From: Sclerodactyla briareus
Taxonomy: Eukaryota; Echinodermata; Holothuroidea; Dendrochirotida; Sclerodactylidae
DNA: 64,000 nucleotides
NCBI GenBank assembly: GCA_026419785.1
Contig: JAODTK010005110.1
Location: 124,001-188,000 of the forward strand
Reading direction: 5' to 3'
The notes below the pieces were generated by a model. The model did no database searches. It was not told the DNA's origin and saw only the letters and a list, made by a program, of their open reading frames with translations. Shown piece after piece: positions 1 through 12,376 of this stretch. The number at the start of each line of letters is the position of its first letter. Position 1 is the stretch's first letter. Both the position numbers and the translations under genes were made by a program.

Positions 1-2600
1 GTATTGTGAAAGTTAGGTTCTAAACTGCTGAATGCACGCCAGGCATCATCGGAGGTGTTTTATCTTGTTAATCTTGGCTATTAAATGCATTGCGTGGTGC
101 GGTTGGATTGCTGGCAGAAAATTTGTGGGCAGTTTTTTACTGGTGTTGTAGCTTTGGTAGTTATTTACTTAAATAAACATCTGAAAGTAGATTATTTAAC
201 TACATCATAAGCATATATGAAATACTTCCAAATCCCAGTAACCCCAACGATTTACGGCATTTGTCATTTTCCATGTTCAGTTGCAGATTCGGATATTTGT
301 GGATCTGGTGTTGCTATTGTAGTTGTGATTCAAACTTTTAGTTGTAGCATAAATGTAGTTGGAGTGCAATTGGGTCATCGATAGTCATATCATCGAACTC
401 GCTTACAGGTTTCCTAACAGCTTCATAACACTCGCAGTATTACAATTAATCATTCGTACCGATTGCTGTTTGTTGTTTCTGGGTCTCTTTGAATTTCATT
501 ATTATATCCATATGGTACCCTTTCTCTAATTTTAGATCTTAGGCATCTGTAAACATTTTGATGACCGACTACCAAGTCTACTTTGCTACGAGCCATCTTG
601 CAGTGAGCTTTGATAGTGATTGTAAACTCTTTGTAAATCTACTGGCGAATTAATACAATCCTCTAAAATAGACAAAACTTTCGTTTAGCATCTAAAGATG
701 TGCCAGGTGTCGAAAACTTGTTTTTGTTTGAGTTTGTTCCCATAAAATACAATAAAGCCAAAAGTTCTCTCATGCTATCAATGAGTGTCTCGTGTGCCAA
801 TTATCTGTTAGACCCTTCGATTTGTGGTATGACACACCCTCTCCAAGCGCCTTCTACTACTTCTTTACTTGAGAAAGGTAGAACTGTGTATCTAAGCTGC
901 ACGAGGTTGATTTTTACCAAAAGCCATTACAGTTGCATCTGTGTACCCTTCATGTATTGTGTAACTACTAGTGTCAGATTACCGTCTAATACAATTGAAT
1001 TCCTAGCATAAGCAGTGCCTAAACCATTACTATGGGTATTGACGTGCTGCTTCCAATTTGATTCTGTGAAACATGAACCGCTGACATATGTCTCCTATGC
1101 TGACATGTCTATAATCATTATTCATGCTTTAATGATTTTGACATGGGTGGTGGGACAAATCATTTCCTTTTAGCAGCCTTCGACAAAGTTAATAGACGAA
1201 ACCTATAAAATCTTCAATTCTACTGTCTGTATTTGGAGGTGGTCAGAGCTGACACCACATCCTGAGGTTCTACACCACATTACAAATAAAGTTGAAGTTT
1301 TCTTTTGGCACAAATTGCATCGGGTTTGAGTTCCAACTCGTTATAGACCCTCATCATATTGAACGTGTGTAATCATAATTTGCAAATAAACTGGTAGATC
1401 ATGTCAAATGTGTCAGTATTTTCAATATGTATAGTTTGACTTGTAAAGTCTGTTTTGCTCAAGGCTCTTTAATGCCTGGTTGTGGAATATATACTACTAA
1501 CTTTGTATCTTTTTGAATAATTGTGCTTGAAATGCCGGGGTTAACATGTTTTTATTTTAAAAACATCATATATTTAAATAAATGAATCATACTTATGAAA
1601 TCAAACCTTTGAAAAGTCGTTTTGACGTGGAGAAATACTATAGACACTAGGGCAGGAAAATTTAACAATGACTTTGGGAAATCAGCTATATTTTGATTAG
1701 GTTATTACAATATTTCAAAGGTGAAAAACTATGTATAGAGTTTGGTATGATGTAAGTGGGGGGGGGTCAAAAAAAATTCCATTTGCCCGCTGGCCTTATA
1801 CATGTGGATCGACGGTGCATTTCATCATCACCAGTGATTATATTGGGTGGCGATTAAGGTCAATAGATACAATGGGAATTTGAAACTTTTAAGTTCCAGA
1901 AAAAATGCTATTAAATTGTCTGAAGATATTGCAAGACTTTTTTCTTTCACTTAATACAGGTTGGGTGTGTGATGTGTGATACATTGGAAAGTGGACATGC
2001 ACCATTAAAAGCTATTTATTTACACGTGAATCGAATTTCGTCCACCACTACTAATTTAACGGAAAACCTCTAAATGTGGTGTCATTCCATTGGGGGGTCG
2101 TTACCCATACTACGGAAGTAGCATACCTACAGAATGGAGCCACTAAAATTGAACAACTGTGGAAAATGGCATAATTAATGAAATGAAATTCAGCATTAAA
2201 GATGCAGACGATTGTACGATACTAATAATAAAGGGCTGCCCACTTGATAATTACTTTAGAATAAACCTATGTTAAATAAATGGTATATTTGGGAAGTTCT
2301 AATACATTAGCACCTGCAATATGATATTTCGCATATCAATGAGGGTTATGAAATTATGATTGTGATGGAAAATCTATAATGGGAAATTGTACCAAATGAT
2401 GTAACACCAATTCTTGTTAATGATATCATGGGGTAACTTTTATGTGGGATGATTTTTCATCACCTCCTATGGTTAAGTTGAATAGTGATCATAATGTTAT
2501 GATGTTTGGTATATGGAGAAAAAACAATATAACCATGGATTACTACACGAATTGATTTCACAAATATACCTTACTATTCTCTGAAATGGTATAAGCCGAT
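1..2600. other. AT-rich stretch without a recognised gene
   Basis: No open frame of convincing length or composition and no family motif is seen on either strand. The composition is AT-rich and even. The 103-codon open frame at 700-1011 shows no domain, and no splice sites were identified around it. A short G run lies near 1758-1766. Confidence 0.5.
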
Positions 2601-2631
2601 GAATGGTCAGAGTACTACGTTATGTTCATAA

Positions 2632-3250
2632 TTGTGTGGTCTGTGTTTTGGTATCACCAATGAGGGTATGAATTGTTTATTGCACTCTTTTAGTGATAAT
2701 TCTGGTATGTATTACAAATTAACTACACTATTTAAAAAAATCAAACGAATACTAAATGCGCCATTTATCCAAATTTACCGCAGAATGAGGGTACTTTCAC
2801 TACAAAAAAGTGATGATATCAAAAAACTAATAGAAGCTAAAAGAGATAAATGAGTTTTCCCTGTAATGCAAAGTATAACAAATATTATTAATACTATAAC
2901 TGCACTAGAAAACATTTCAGAGGTGTGTGGAGATGTTACTTGCGCTTCAGGAATTGCAGCATTGGTTGGGTATTACTTCACCCTGTTGGAATTTGCTCTG
3001 GAAGGTGTTGCTATTGCTTTGTGGTGTTATGTGGTTGCAACAAATGTTTTCATAAAAAACTCAACTAAAACTAAAAAACATAATGAAATTAGCATTTTTT
3101 GCAGAGTCAAAACTACATACTATTTGTGAATATACTTCACAGGCTCTGGAATGATGGTGCTATCAGTCAAGAAGAGTTTCTACTTATTACCAAAGACCAG
3201 ACCAAGTTCAATGAAATGAAAGAAAGTCATAGAAGAAGCAAAAACCTACA
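2632..3250 (+). pseudogene. broken coding fragment, probably mobile-element associated
   Basis: Two consecutive plus-strand open frames (2632-2853 and 2866-3129) are followed by further open sequence to about 3250 in shifted frames. The second holds a hydrophobic stretch of about 35 residues (2930-3050), then a basic segment (KTKKHNEI). After one frame change comes a charged helix-like stretch containing SKLHTI, QALNDG, ISQEEFLLI and FNEMKE. From memory, this order (hydrophobic segment, KKHxxI, AxxKLxxI, ALxDxxIxxEEF, xxMKE) recurs at the C-terminus of uncharacterised multicopy proteins in cnidarian and echinoderm genomes; I know no function for it. At least two indels break it here. It could instead be decayed host coding sequence. 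Confidence 0.35.
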
Positions 3251-3660
3251 TCTGTCCCAGATAATATAAACTCGTACACAGCACTCTAGATAAACAAAGA
3301 GAGCTTATTCAAATTGTTGGATACCATGTACATACACGAGATGGTGGTTCACACTAGTGCTTATTGATATAGACCTGAGGCCCCATAAGTTATATTCAGA
3401 GGGACCTTGGGTGAAACTAAGTAATATTTAGAGAGACCTTGGACGATGTTGGGTGAATGCCGCCAGAACCCCATTACATACGTACTATATTCCTCTCCAG
3501 GATGTTACACATGTCCGAGAAACAGCCTCCGAAATGTTTTCGTGAAAAGTGCCAACTAAGATGTTCCAATCAAGCGGAGCGCCAAAGGAGGTTCGTCTGG
3601 CAGAGCCCCGAGATTGCAGGAAACTGCTCAAGTTCAGGGTGTACGAAGGTGCAATGCGCA

Positions 3661-4034
3661 CATTTTTTTTTTTTTTTTTTTTTTTTACTCAGCACTGGCC
3701 GGACAATGGACCTACTAACGAGCCCGGCAAGGGTGGGACCGGATATATCGCACCGAATTGTCAGCGCGAAACCTCACCAGGTGGTACACGGAACAAGGCG
3801 ATGCCTCTTTTGCGTACTAATGTGAAGGAGGGGTACTTACACGCCGACAGGGCAACTAAAGTAACAGATGCTACCCCATATTTGCCCTGTTCCTATCCTC
3901 ATGCTGAGCGCCAAGCGAGAAAGGCAACCAGGTCCATTTTTAAAGCTTTGGTATGACCGACCGGGATTCGAACCCGGCCTACGGGTGGTGGAAAAGAGGA
4001 CGCTCTACCAACTGTGGCTAACCACTAGAAGTAA
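3661..4034 (-). mobile_element. tRNA-derived SINE (minus strand)
   Basis: On the minus strand the head contains a tRNA-type A box (TTAGCCACAGTTGG followed by TAGAGCG, about 4000-4020) and a B box (GGGTTCGAATCC, about 3963-3974). An unrelated body follows, ending in an A-tail seen as a run of about 27 T at 3661-3687 on the plus strand. The head cannot close a 7-bp acceptor stem, so it is not a functional tRNA gene. No clear target-site duplication is visible. Confidence 0.65.
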
Positions 4035-7000
4035 TGTGTTTGAAGAGGGACAGTTAGTGCGAGTTTTGATATTTCAGATTGGTTTAGTCTGTTAATAGGG
4101 ATTGTAAAATAATATTTTCACTGTCTTGACACGTTTCTAATTTTGTCAGCCAGTCCGTCGCGTGCCATTCGGAAGCCTAAACGCGCTCAAGTGGCTGCGC
4201 GCCGCTAGTTGAGAGGGCCTTCCCTAGAACTTCAATGATGCCAACGCTGAAACTGTGGTTTCGAAGAGAAAGTTATTTCGTTCATAGTGACTTGACTGAC
4301 CTTCGATAACGTGACGTTTTCTTATGAAAATATCACAACTGCATGAGGCGCATCATGTCCTACAAGCATTAGGTATCCAATGCGTATACACCGATGACAT
4401 AGCAGGTATCGAAGCCAACCTGGGACCCCTGTAAGAAAAAAAAATGGGGCCAGATGGAGCGGGAGCTGTTCGTGTCTTCAAACCTCTTCCTTATCACATA
4501 GGCTATCCAAAAATTGGGAATTCGCCGCAAGTTTGACTGCCTGGTTTCTCTTGCCGATGGCAAAGGAATAAAAGAAGTGTTAAAAACACATTCCGAGGTT
4601 CCGAGTTTGAGGGGCGCAACAACGGGGTTCGGATAGTGTCTGGGAAACCCCTCCCCTTTATCTATATGAGGGCCCCACATGTATTTTGTACACAAATGGT
4701 GTTGATCTCTAGTACCTGGATCATCTTAACTGATCACATTCGTCCGTTCCTCTTTCGTTCTCATCACTTTTCATCCTTTCTTTTTTTCCTTTCTTCTTCA
4801 CTCCTATCCCTCTTTTCCTCTCCTCCCCTCCTTTCTCTTCTTCATGTTTCCCTCTTTCCCATCTGTCTCGCTTTCCGTCCACAAACTTCTCTGCCTTTAT
4901 CCAACATGGCCAAGTAACCAGTAAACTTTGCTTTTCTCCATATTTTCCCTGAACAATGCAATAGCGGTGTCTGCAATTGTCCCTATATCGAACATAGTCA
5001 TCAACCCCCATAACTGCTGCATGCAGTATCATGTGTGTGGTATTGAAGGTCAGGGTGTAGTTGGAAGGGAAATATGCGGGAACTGGACTTTGAAAACGGA
5101 AACGATGACATGGGTTACTTTCGGAACTTTACAACCACTTGAAATACTACACGAGGCATGTCGAGTGCAGGCAGATCTGTCCCACACATACATAGGGTAC
5201 AACTACGCTGGTGCCGTGCATTTATCGACAGTATATTAAGAACATCTACTCTGATACGTATTTTTTTTTTTTTTTTTTTTTTTTTTATCTATCCTATAGC
5301 TGATGGCTGTGTTGGAATCGCAGGACCCTTTCTTCAGGATTGACTTGTTCAAGGTATGTCTGTAATCTACTCATACAAATAGTTCGTTTTACAGGGCCAA
5401 TCCTAAATATGCATGGGTCGTTACACCTTAGCTGCAAACATGAATTCAAAACGCCTCACTTTATTCTATTTGACTCCTACTGGTTCAGGGAGCCATGGTA
5501 ATGCTTCATTCGAACCCTGGCCGTACTGAACGTGGTTGAGCCATGTAAGGCTCATTATGGAACCCTGGCCATACTGAACGTGGTAGAGCAGCATCAGCGA
5601 TAACTTGCTTCATCTTTTCGACTAGTGCTCAGATAATAGAGAGGCAGGGGTGTACCCAGCCCAACCTGCTTGCGGGACCGCCATTTCCACGTTCTCCTCT
5701 AAAGGACCAATCAGTGAACTCTAATTCCCCCAATACTTTCACAAGAGAGGGTGATCCTGCAATGAGGTATACACAAGCATAAGTGTCCGTTTGTGAGAGT
5801 GCGCTAGGTGAGCACACAAGAATAAGTGTTCAGTTTGTGCGTGTGTGTGTGTTCGCGTTTGAGGTTTCGTGATTGTTTTGTCCGCAAATACCTCCGCTTC
5901 GAAGAAGCTGAAATTTTGCACACGCATCACATAGTGACAAACCACGTTTTTCCATCGGAATCGAACTATTTGTTTTTCTACAAATTTGTGGAATTCGGTT
6001 TTGGGGAATTGGCCATTCCGGGAGAAAACATCATTTCACGATTTTTCCCCGTTCTCCAAGATGTGATAATTGTGGTGATTAACAAAACAATACCCGATTA
6101 ATTGAATTTTTCTAACAAGACAAAAGGTAACAAATTACAAACCGTCTCCTTGCACTTCGGCAAACATTACCTAAATTGGTGAATTTAGGGAGGAAACGGC
6201 TAAATTCTGTAGTGTTAAATTGTGACAGGCAAAAAGTCTCGAAACACTGGTTTAACCTGATTTTTCCCCCTAAAATTACATTATGAAGTATGGATTCGGG
6301 TAAAGACACAACTCTCATTTCATTTCATATCCTAAAACTGCACTGGCTGGAAAATGGCCATGAAGGGGGTGGTAGTTTTTTGTTTGTTTTAAGGGGTGTA
6401 GTGGCAAGAATCCAGCAACGTATTTCTCATTGGTCGCCACATTATTCAAATCGGAGCAAGGCAAACCTAGGAGTGGAAACTTCTAAGCGGGTGTGAACAT
6501 TGCACAGCTGGCAGTGGGGAAGCATACATCAATCAAACCATTACCTAGACTATAGGTAGCTACCATTTAGGCTAGCAGTGACAGTTGAAACTTCAACATT
6601 ACTTCGCCTATAGGCCTAGTCAAAATGAATACTCTCACTCTAAAAAAAATAGTCTAGTCAAATCGGAGAGGAATACTTATCAAAGGGAACCCGAACAGAT
6701 TCAATCGAGTCAAATATTTGGCTAGTTTCGGTTCATATATGACTATATTCCGCTCAAAACCAATCATTTTCGAAAACAAAAATCTTTCAGTGTGGAGAGA
6801 AGACTGTTTTGAAATGCCTGATATAGGCCACTCTCGGGACCTAATTGCCCCATTTTCCGACCGAAATATTACACTTTGAGCAGGAAATTGAAATCAAACA
6901 GTGGAGAACAATCGAAATCCGCTCATATAAACACATCATTTATACCAGATAATTCTATTCCAGTCCGGTCTTTACGGAGATACGGGACCCCTACATTGAT

Positions 7001-8940
7001 GTGACACACTGCTATTACTTTGCCCACACACTCGACCGGCCTATTTCACCTTCCTCTTGAGCCCAGGTAAAGTTTTCACCAGGTATATACACCACCCACC
7101 GATCATGGCATCCCGAATTTACCATACTCTGACCAGTGCATTTTTGAGATGCAACGCGGCTGGAAGTTGACAGACATTTTTCTAACATATTGTCAGAGAG
7201 GAAATCCCATTCCACCAACGGACAGGGAATGCTCGAGACAAGAATGTGAAAGTACAGCCAAATCCGTACAAAATGTATACAGAAGTAACAGAGTCGAATG
7301 CGTATCGCATATTTTAAAGTAAGGGCAGAATCAATCCAGCATAGGAGGCTAAACCCCCAATATGGTTATGACGATAGAACAATAGGAGAACAAATGGCGG
7401 CCGTAAATTCTGGGGTCGAGTCGAAGGTGCTACCCCTCAGTGATAATCCGCGAAGAGGAAAATCAAAAAAAAAAAAAAATTGACAAGACAGTCCAGAAGG
7501 CTATGACAACTCTATCGCACCTTATTCACGTGGTATTCCATAAAGTCAAAAATGTTTGAATGTGATAATAATAAAGCATCCAGTTATTTGCAGAGGCATG
7601 GATTAGCATGCCTATAAGCTTATTACAGTGTTTTGATCGAAATGAATAGTTCGGAGTTTGTTATTCCTGCCGAAGGCAAAATGAATTTATGCGGTCACGC
7701 TCCGTGCGTGTGTGTGTGCGGTGCTGTGTGTGGCAAAGGTATCAAATTGTAACAAACCATTTTGGAGGGAATTGGGGTCGTATGAACAAGTTTTGTTCGA
7801 TGGGCGAACTACATGCTGGCGACTACTTTGACCTCATTTGACCTTTTGACCTCGTTTGACCTTTTGACCTCGTGACAATGACCTCGCTAATTTTTGTGAT
7901 GACCAGATTCGTCTTGTTGAGACAAACCAAAACGTGAATGAAGTGAATGTAATACAACACTCCTATCACGAGCTAACTCAAGAACGCAAATGTGTGAATG
8001 GTCAAAAAAGCCTAAACAATGGAATGTGTTAAAGTCGCGTTTGATCTTGCCATATTGGCAACAAAACATTTTGAAGGGATGTTGTAATGGGAAGTTTTGT
8101 TCTCTAGGCGAACTGCATGTAGTTAGCTATTGCATGGGAGTCTTGAACTTATATTTCATGTGGCCACCTGCCACTCAGCAAATGAGATGCTTGTGTCAGA
8201 ATACAATGTTTTCTTTTACATAATTGGCCTAAGACAAACTTTGACGAAACCCAGCACAGTCTACGCACACATTGAGTTTGAGCTGAGTTGGGCTTACAAC
8301 AGTAGATGAAAATCTTCAGCATCTTTAGCATTTTAGATGTCTCCAAAACCGTTCTGTTTAAAAAAAATAGTAATATTAATAATATTTCAACGTTAATTAG
8401 ACAAGAGAACAGATATCTTTTAACATCTGGCAACGACGAACGGCCCGTTTACCTAGCCCTATCGAAAAAAGGAATACGTTGTTTCGTGGAAGACTACTTA
8501 TCAGTACCAATACTGGTATAACTGGCTATACTTGAAACTGCCGACTCCTCTGCTTGTTGCCTCTACCCCCGCCCCCCCCCCCCCCTGTTGCTGTGCGGTC
8601 AGGTCAAAGCTTATTTGAGGTTCCAACAGAGTGCGATCGATGTCTGAAATAGCCTATCAATCAATACCTACCCAGGGGTCATATATGTGGAGATTCGTAG
8701 CAGCCAATATGGCAAGGAATCACTGAACAGTGTTGCGTTCTTGTTTCATTATGCAATGATATTTTCAAAATCTTTGGAGATCGGAATGACTAAGTTTTCA
8801 GGGATGCCGGTGAGATTCAGGCAATAGTCAACTTGTCCATTATACACAAGCTTCAATTTATAATTCTTGTTGGAAGTTAGAATGCAATGACAGCACTGTT
8901 CGTATAGTATAATGAACCAATCAGTAATCGTATTTTGTTC
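4035..8940. other. non-coding stretch with scattered simple repeats
   Basis: No supported gene. Contents: a pyrimidine-rich tract (about 4740-4885), a T run (5260-5286), a short direct duplication around 5504-5586 (each copy with ACCCTGGCC and ACTGAACGTGG), an A run (7467-7479), a TGACCT half-site cluster (7829-7884, listed separately) and a C run (8571-8584). The open frames here show no domain or splice context. Confidence 0.5.
7829..7884 (-). promoter_or_regulatory. cluster of six TGACCT (AGGTCA) half-sites
   Basis: Exact TGACCT copies start at 7829, 7839, 7847, 7857, 7865 and 7879, all in one orientation. The spacers are 4, 2, 4, 2 and 8 bases. AGGTCA is the canonical nuclear-receptor half-site, and direct repeats with 4- and 2-base spacing are recognised arrangements. 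A trivial 18-base tandem duplication explains the regularity equally well, and similar TGACC-rich repeats occur elsewhere in this window. Regulatory function is only a possibility. Confidence 0.3.
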
Positions 8941-8944
8941 ACAG

Positions 8945-9241
8945 TTATCATGGATGGCTAACCAGAAGCAGCGCCAGATTCAAGAGCATGGTAGAGTTAA
9001 CACGTGACTTGGACCCAAACGATGTTGTGCCCTACCTTATTGCCGAGGAAGTTTTGCTCGAGAGGGATGTAGAGAAATTAGAGGGGCGCCGAACAAGAGA
9101 GGAGAAAGTTAGAACTCTGGTCTTCACCTGCAGACTAGGGGGAAGAGGGCGTTTGATGCCCTCTAACAGTCGTTACGCCATTCGAGTGGTACGAGGGACT
9201 CATCAGCAAGTTAGAAGAAGAGGAAGCATGCCTGAAGCGAG
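8945..9241 (+). CDS. exon encoding a CARD domain (5' part of a CARD/GBP-like gene)
   Basis: An acceptor (TTTTGTTCACAG, ending 8944) precedes ATGs at 8950 and 8954; the second starts MANQKQRQIQEH. The open frame from 8988 then gives a typical CARD helix pattern: VELTRDL, then NDVVPYLI, then EEVLLERDVEKLEG, then RRTREEKVRTLV. One frame change later it continues with LQTRGKRAFDAL, and after another with TPFEWYEGLISKLEEEE. The motif with DVEKLEG, the RxxKxxxLxxxLxxRGxxAF helix and the total length of about 90 residues are CARD hallmarks. CARDs mediate homotypic adaptor binding in apoptosis and innate immunity. A donor (GTAACA) follows at 9242 and leaves one base (phase 1). The frame is broken by single-base shifts near 8987, 9128 and 9160 although the protein pattern stays intact, so sequencing error is as likely as decay. 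A caspase, adaptor or NLR CARD is equally possible from this exon alone. Confidence 0.6.
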
Positions 9242-11871
9242 GTAACAAATTGATGGAATTGAGGCGTAGCTCGTTATGAGTGACTCTGTTCAATGTTTGA
9301 TGTGGAGTCACAGTAAGCATTGGAATAGGGGAACAATTCAGTATACGCCCTCCGACAAAACAAAAGCCGTGCAACTGTCACACATCGAGCTAGTGACCTG
9401 TTGCAAACGAGGATAACATAGTACTTTTGTGAAAAGATTAGGTAGTGAAAAACAAAATTCCAACTGAGTAAAAAAGTATAGGAGTGTCCGAACATAATGA
9501 TGGTTTACCGTATGGAAATACCTACTAAAAATATCTGAGCGTAGCATCACTATCAGCTGGCGCGTAGCGTACGTGACCATTTTGAAAATAGTGTATATCA
9601 GATCGCATGAAGGCCACCTCCGGCTCCATGAAAGGCCTTATTAATTTTTCATTGGAGAAACTCGAGAATTTAGCTGACAAATGTTGGCCAAGCGCGGGTT
9701 CTGCATGGAGGCAATATGTTGTTTGAAGAAGAAAAATGATGCAGTGGAGCGCTACTACGGGCTGGCGCGGAGCCGTGGAAACTTTGGTCATTCCGAGACT
9801 GCAGATTACTGGTGTACTTTTCAATTTAGGAGCTGGGGTGAGGCTGGAATCTCCCTAGCCCTGCTAGCTGTGTTTGAGAACTGCATTCGGGCTAGGGGCG
9901 GTGATTTGTCATTGAAGGACATGTAATTGCTCGAACGCATTACCATTCGTTCACGGAGTTCCTACTTGGTATTCTCCCAAATTAGATTTGAAGACAGTTG
10001 GTACGCGTAGCGGAAACCCTATGATGTAATTTGTACATTATGAAAGTATGTTTTGTATTTGTAATTTAAATGCAATTCAGCTATGTATGGCGCGAGAGTC
10101 GAAAAGTGGCCCAAAAATAGCCTTCAGTTTTGGTTCACTTGCAATAACTCGTTCTGTGAATGAACTTCAAACCTAGAACCTAAAATCAAGGGCAAAACTG
10201 GATACCTGGGTGAGAGCAAAGAAAACTACCGGAATCCTAAAAGGTAAGTGTGTAACATACGGGCAACAGTATACAATAAACTTTCGCATTTCATCGAGAA
10301 AATTAACTCTTTTATGGGGGGAAGACTGGGGTCAGTTTCGGGAAAAAATGAAAATTGTGAGAACTTGAAAGTTGGCAAACTTTAGCTTGTTAACACAGTA
10401 ACACGGTCCACCTGGATGGATGAAGCTCATCCTAGGTATGTGGGTTCCCCCATCATGAGTACATGATCCCTATTGTTTCGAGAACAGGTCAGAGGTCACT
10501 GGGGTTAAAAGAGGTCAAAGTCTGAAAATCTTGTTAACACAATGAGTCCAGGATGCCTGGTTTGTTCAAGTTGCAAATTGGTTTGCAGCTTTCTTATGGG
10601 GAGTACAAGAACCAAATTTTAGCTTGTTAACACGATTCCTCGACCCCACCTGAATGGAGGAAGCTCATACTTGATATTGGTCTCCCCTAGTGATACATAC
10701 TCCCATCGTTTTTTGGGGTCAGATCTAAAGTCATCTGAGGTTGGAAGAGGTCAGGCTGGAAATCTTGTTAACACGATGAGTCCAGAATACCAGGTTTGAT
10801 CAGGTTGAAATTTGGTATGCAGCTTTCTTATGGGGAGTACATGATTTTAGTGTAGACCGGGTCCAGTTTGGAAAAGAAAAGGGGGATATTGTGAAAAATT
10901 GATATTGCTTGATAACAAAACCTCACCTCGATTGATGAAGTTCATTCTAGCATGTGAGTGCTCCAATTCGAGTTCTACATGATCCCCATTGTGAATTTTG
11001 TGAGCATGAGAAGTTGACAATGCTCAGCTTGATCAAGTCAGAACCAGTCAAGGAATCCTTAAGCCATCTGGCTTTTTTTTCAAATCGAAACATCTAATAC
11101 AGCAGCCGTTGTAAATATGCGGAGTAACTCACTGCTCATCAAACCTTTTAATCAAAATCGACCCCTGTCTGATCACTATTTTCATGAATTAGTGCTAGCG
11201 GACCAATCCAGCAAGGCCCTTGGTACTCTCAAAGAACAATATCTGTAGAACAGTCGCGCTTTATCCATTACCTTCATGTATGTTCACAAGATTGCAAACG
11301 TGAAAAATCAAAATTCTATTGTATTTTTGTGCCGTAACTAAGGATACGTGCCGTTTTAATCCACATACATGTTTTCTTTACATTCTGAGACATTCAATGT
11401 CAGTTTTGCAAATATTAGCCCGCCCCCCAAACCCAACCCAACCCCCCCCCCCCCCCAACCCCCCCGCCCTCGGGTTTGTGATGGATTCCTCTGGTCCATC
11501 CTTCCAAAGATCAATTGAACACCCTTCGACAGAGGCATGTAAGTTTACTGATAAAATACTGTTCTGCTGCCTCTCTTTACCTTCGTTGCTCTTCGCTCTG
11601 TAGTTTCCGTGTATTTGATGTACTATGTAGTTCGTATACCGCACTTTTTGTTTGTCGGATCGGTTTTCCTTGTCGATTTCACAACTGTTTTCTTTTTTGC
11701 TGAAAACAGGAGGACAACAACTGTAGCGCAATGAGCATATACTTTTTCATACTCAATGTAAATTTTCACTCTGTGCATGTGTAGTTGTAGCTAACTGTGG
11801 TTTGGCTAGTACTGTTGGTGCATGATTGACTCCAATGATTACATTTTCCTCTATAATATATTTGCTTGCAG
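9242..11871 (+). other. putative intron of the CARD/GBP-like gene
   Basis: It is bounded by GTAACA (9242) and TTTGCTTGCAG (ending 11871). It contains a degenerate tandem repeat (10370-10990, listed separately) and a C-rich tract (11419-11466). No P-loop or other GTPase motif was found in it. An open frame at 9681-9926 has no recognisable domain. Confidence 0.45.
10370..10990. repeat. degenerate tandem repeat, unit about 240 bp
   Basis: About two and a half copies of a unit are visible. It contains CTTGTTAACAC, GATGAAGCTCAT or a variant, GAGGTCA, ATGAGTCCAG and GCAGCTTTCTTATGGGGAG. The block with GTTTGCAGCTTTCTTATGG occurs near 10585 and near 10820. A related single copy lies at about 37140-37520, so the family is dispersed as well as tandem. 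Confidence 0.6.
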
Positions 11872-12376
11872 ATTCTGCTCCGGAAGCAGGGCCACCGGTT
11901 CCTACAAGCAGGTCAGTTCTCACAGCAGGCAATAGCCTCTCGGGAGGGCCTGCAGAGATGAGTCCAATGAACAGGGATCCTCCGCCACGCTTGTCTGCCA
12001 CTTCCAAACCACCCCCTATTCCACCAAAGATAAAATACCCCATCCGTCCCAAAAAGCCGTCGTTAGGAAATTACGGCCCGAGGAAGACTCCAATGGATAG
12101 CAACCGTGGTGATTCCTCTGGCGTCGAACCCAGTTCCTAGCGTCCCAGAATGGGCAGCAGAAATCACTACGCCGAGCGATATTACTAACAAATCGCGCAG
12201 CGACCCAGAGAAAATTAGGCAGCGTGATTCCAATGGACAGGTATTCCAAGGAGGTTACCCAGGTCAAGACGACAATCCTCATGCAAAGCCCTTGATAGCC
12301 CCATCGGATAATAGGAAATCTCAGGCTAATCTCTTACTCCAGTTAAGAATAACTGCAACACTTCTGATCCCTGTGA
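11872..12376 (+). CDS. exon part: proline-rich linker of the CARD/GBP-like gene
   Basis: The exon starts after the acceptor TTTGCTTGCAG. It needs one base from the previous exon, and the CARD exon supplies exactly one (G plus AT gives Asp), so the phases agree. The open frame runs DSAPEAGPPVPTS and continues Pro/Ser-rich with PPPRL and PPPIPPK stretches to a stop at 12138. After a frame change it stays open to about 12390. A short motif recurs: SPMNR, TPMDSNR and, in a third frame, IPMDRYS. PxxP stretches could bind SH3 domains, but this is only inference. It lies between the CARD and the helical modules and reads as a flexible linker. Confidence 0.45.

Noticed and set aside
3950-4030. A functional tRNA gene
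   Set aside because: A and B boxes are present, but the ends cannot pair as an acceptor stem and an A-tailed body follows, so it is a SINE head.
3457-4095. Overlapping plus-strand open frames of 75-135 codons
   Set aside because: They cross the SINE and its T run on the wrong strand.
11356-11731. Gly-rich and Pro-rich open frames
   Set aside because: Caused by the C-rich tract at 11419-11466, inside the putative intron.
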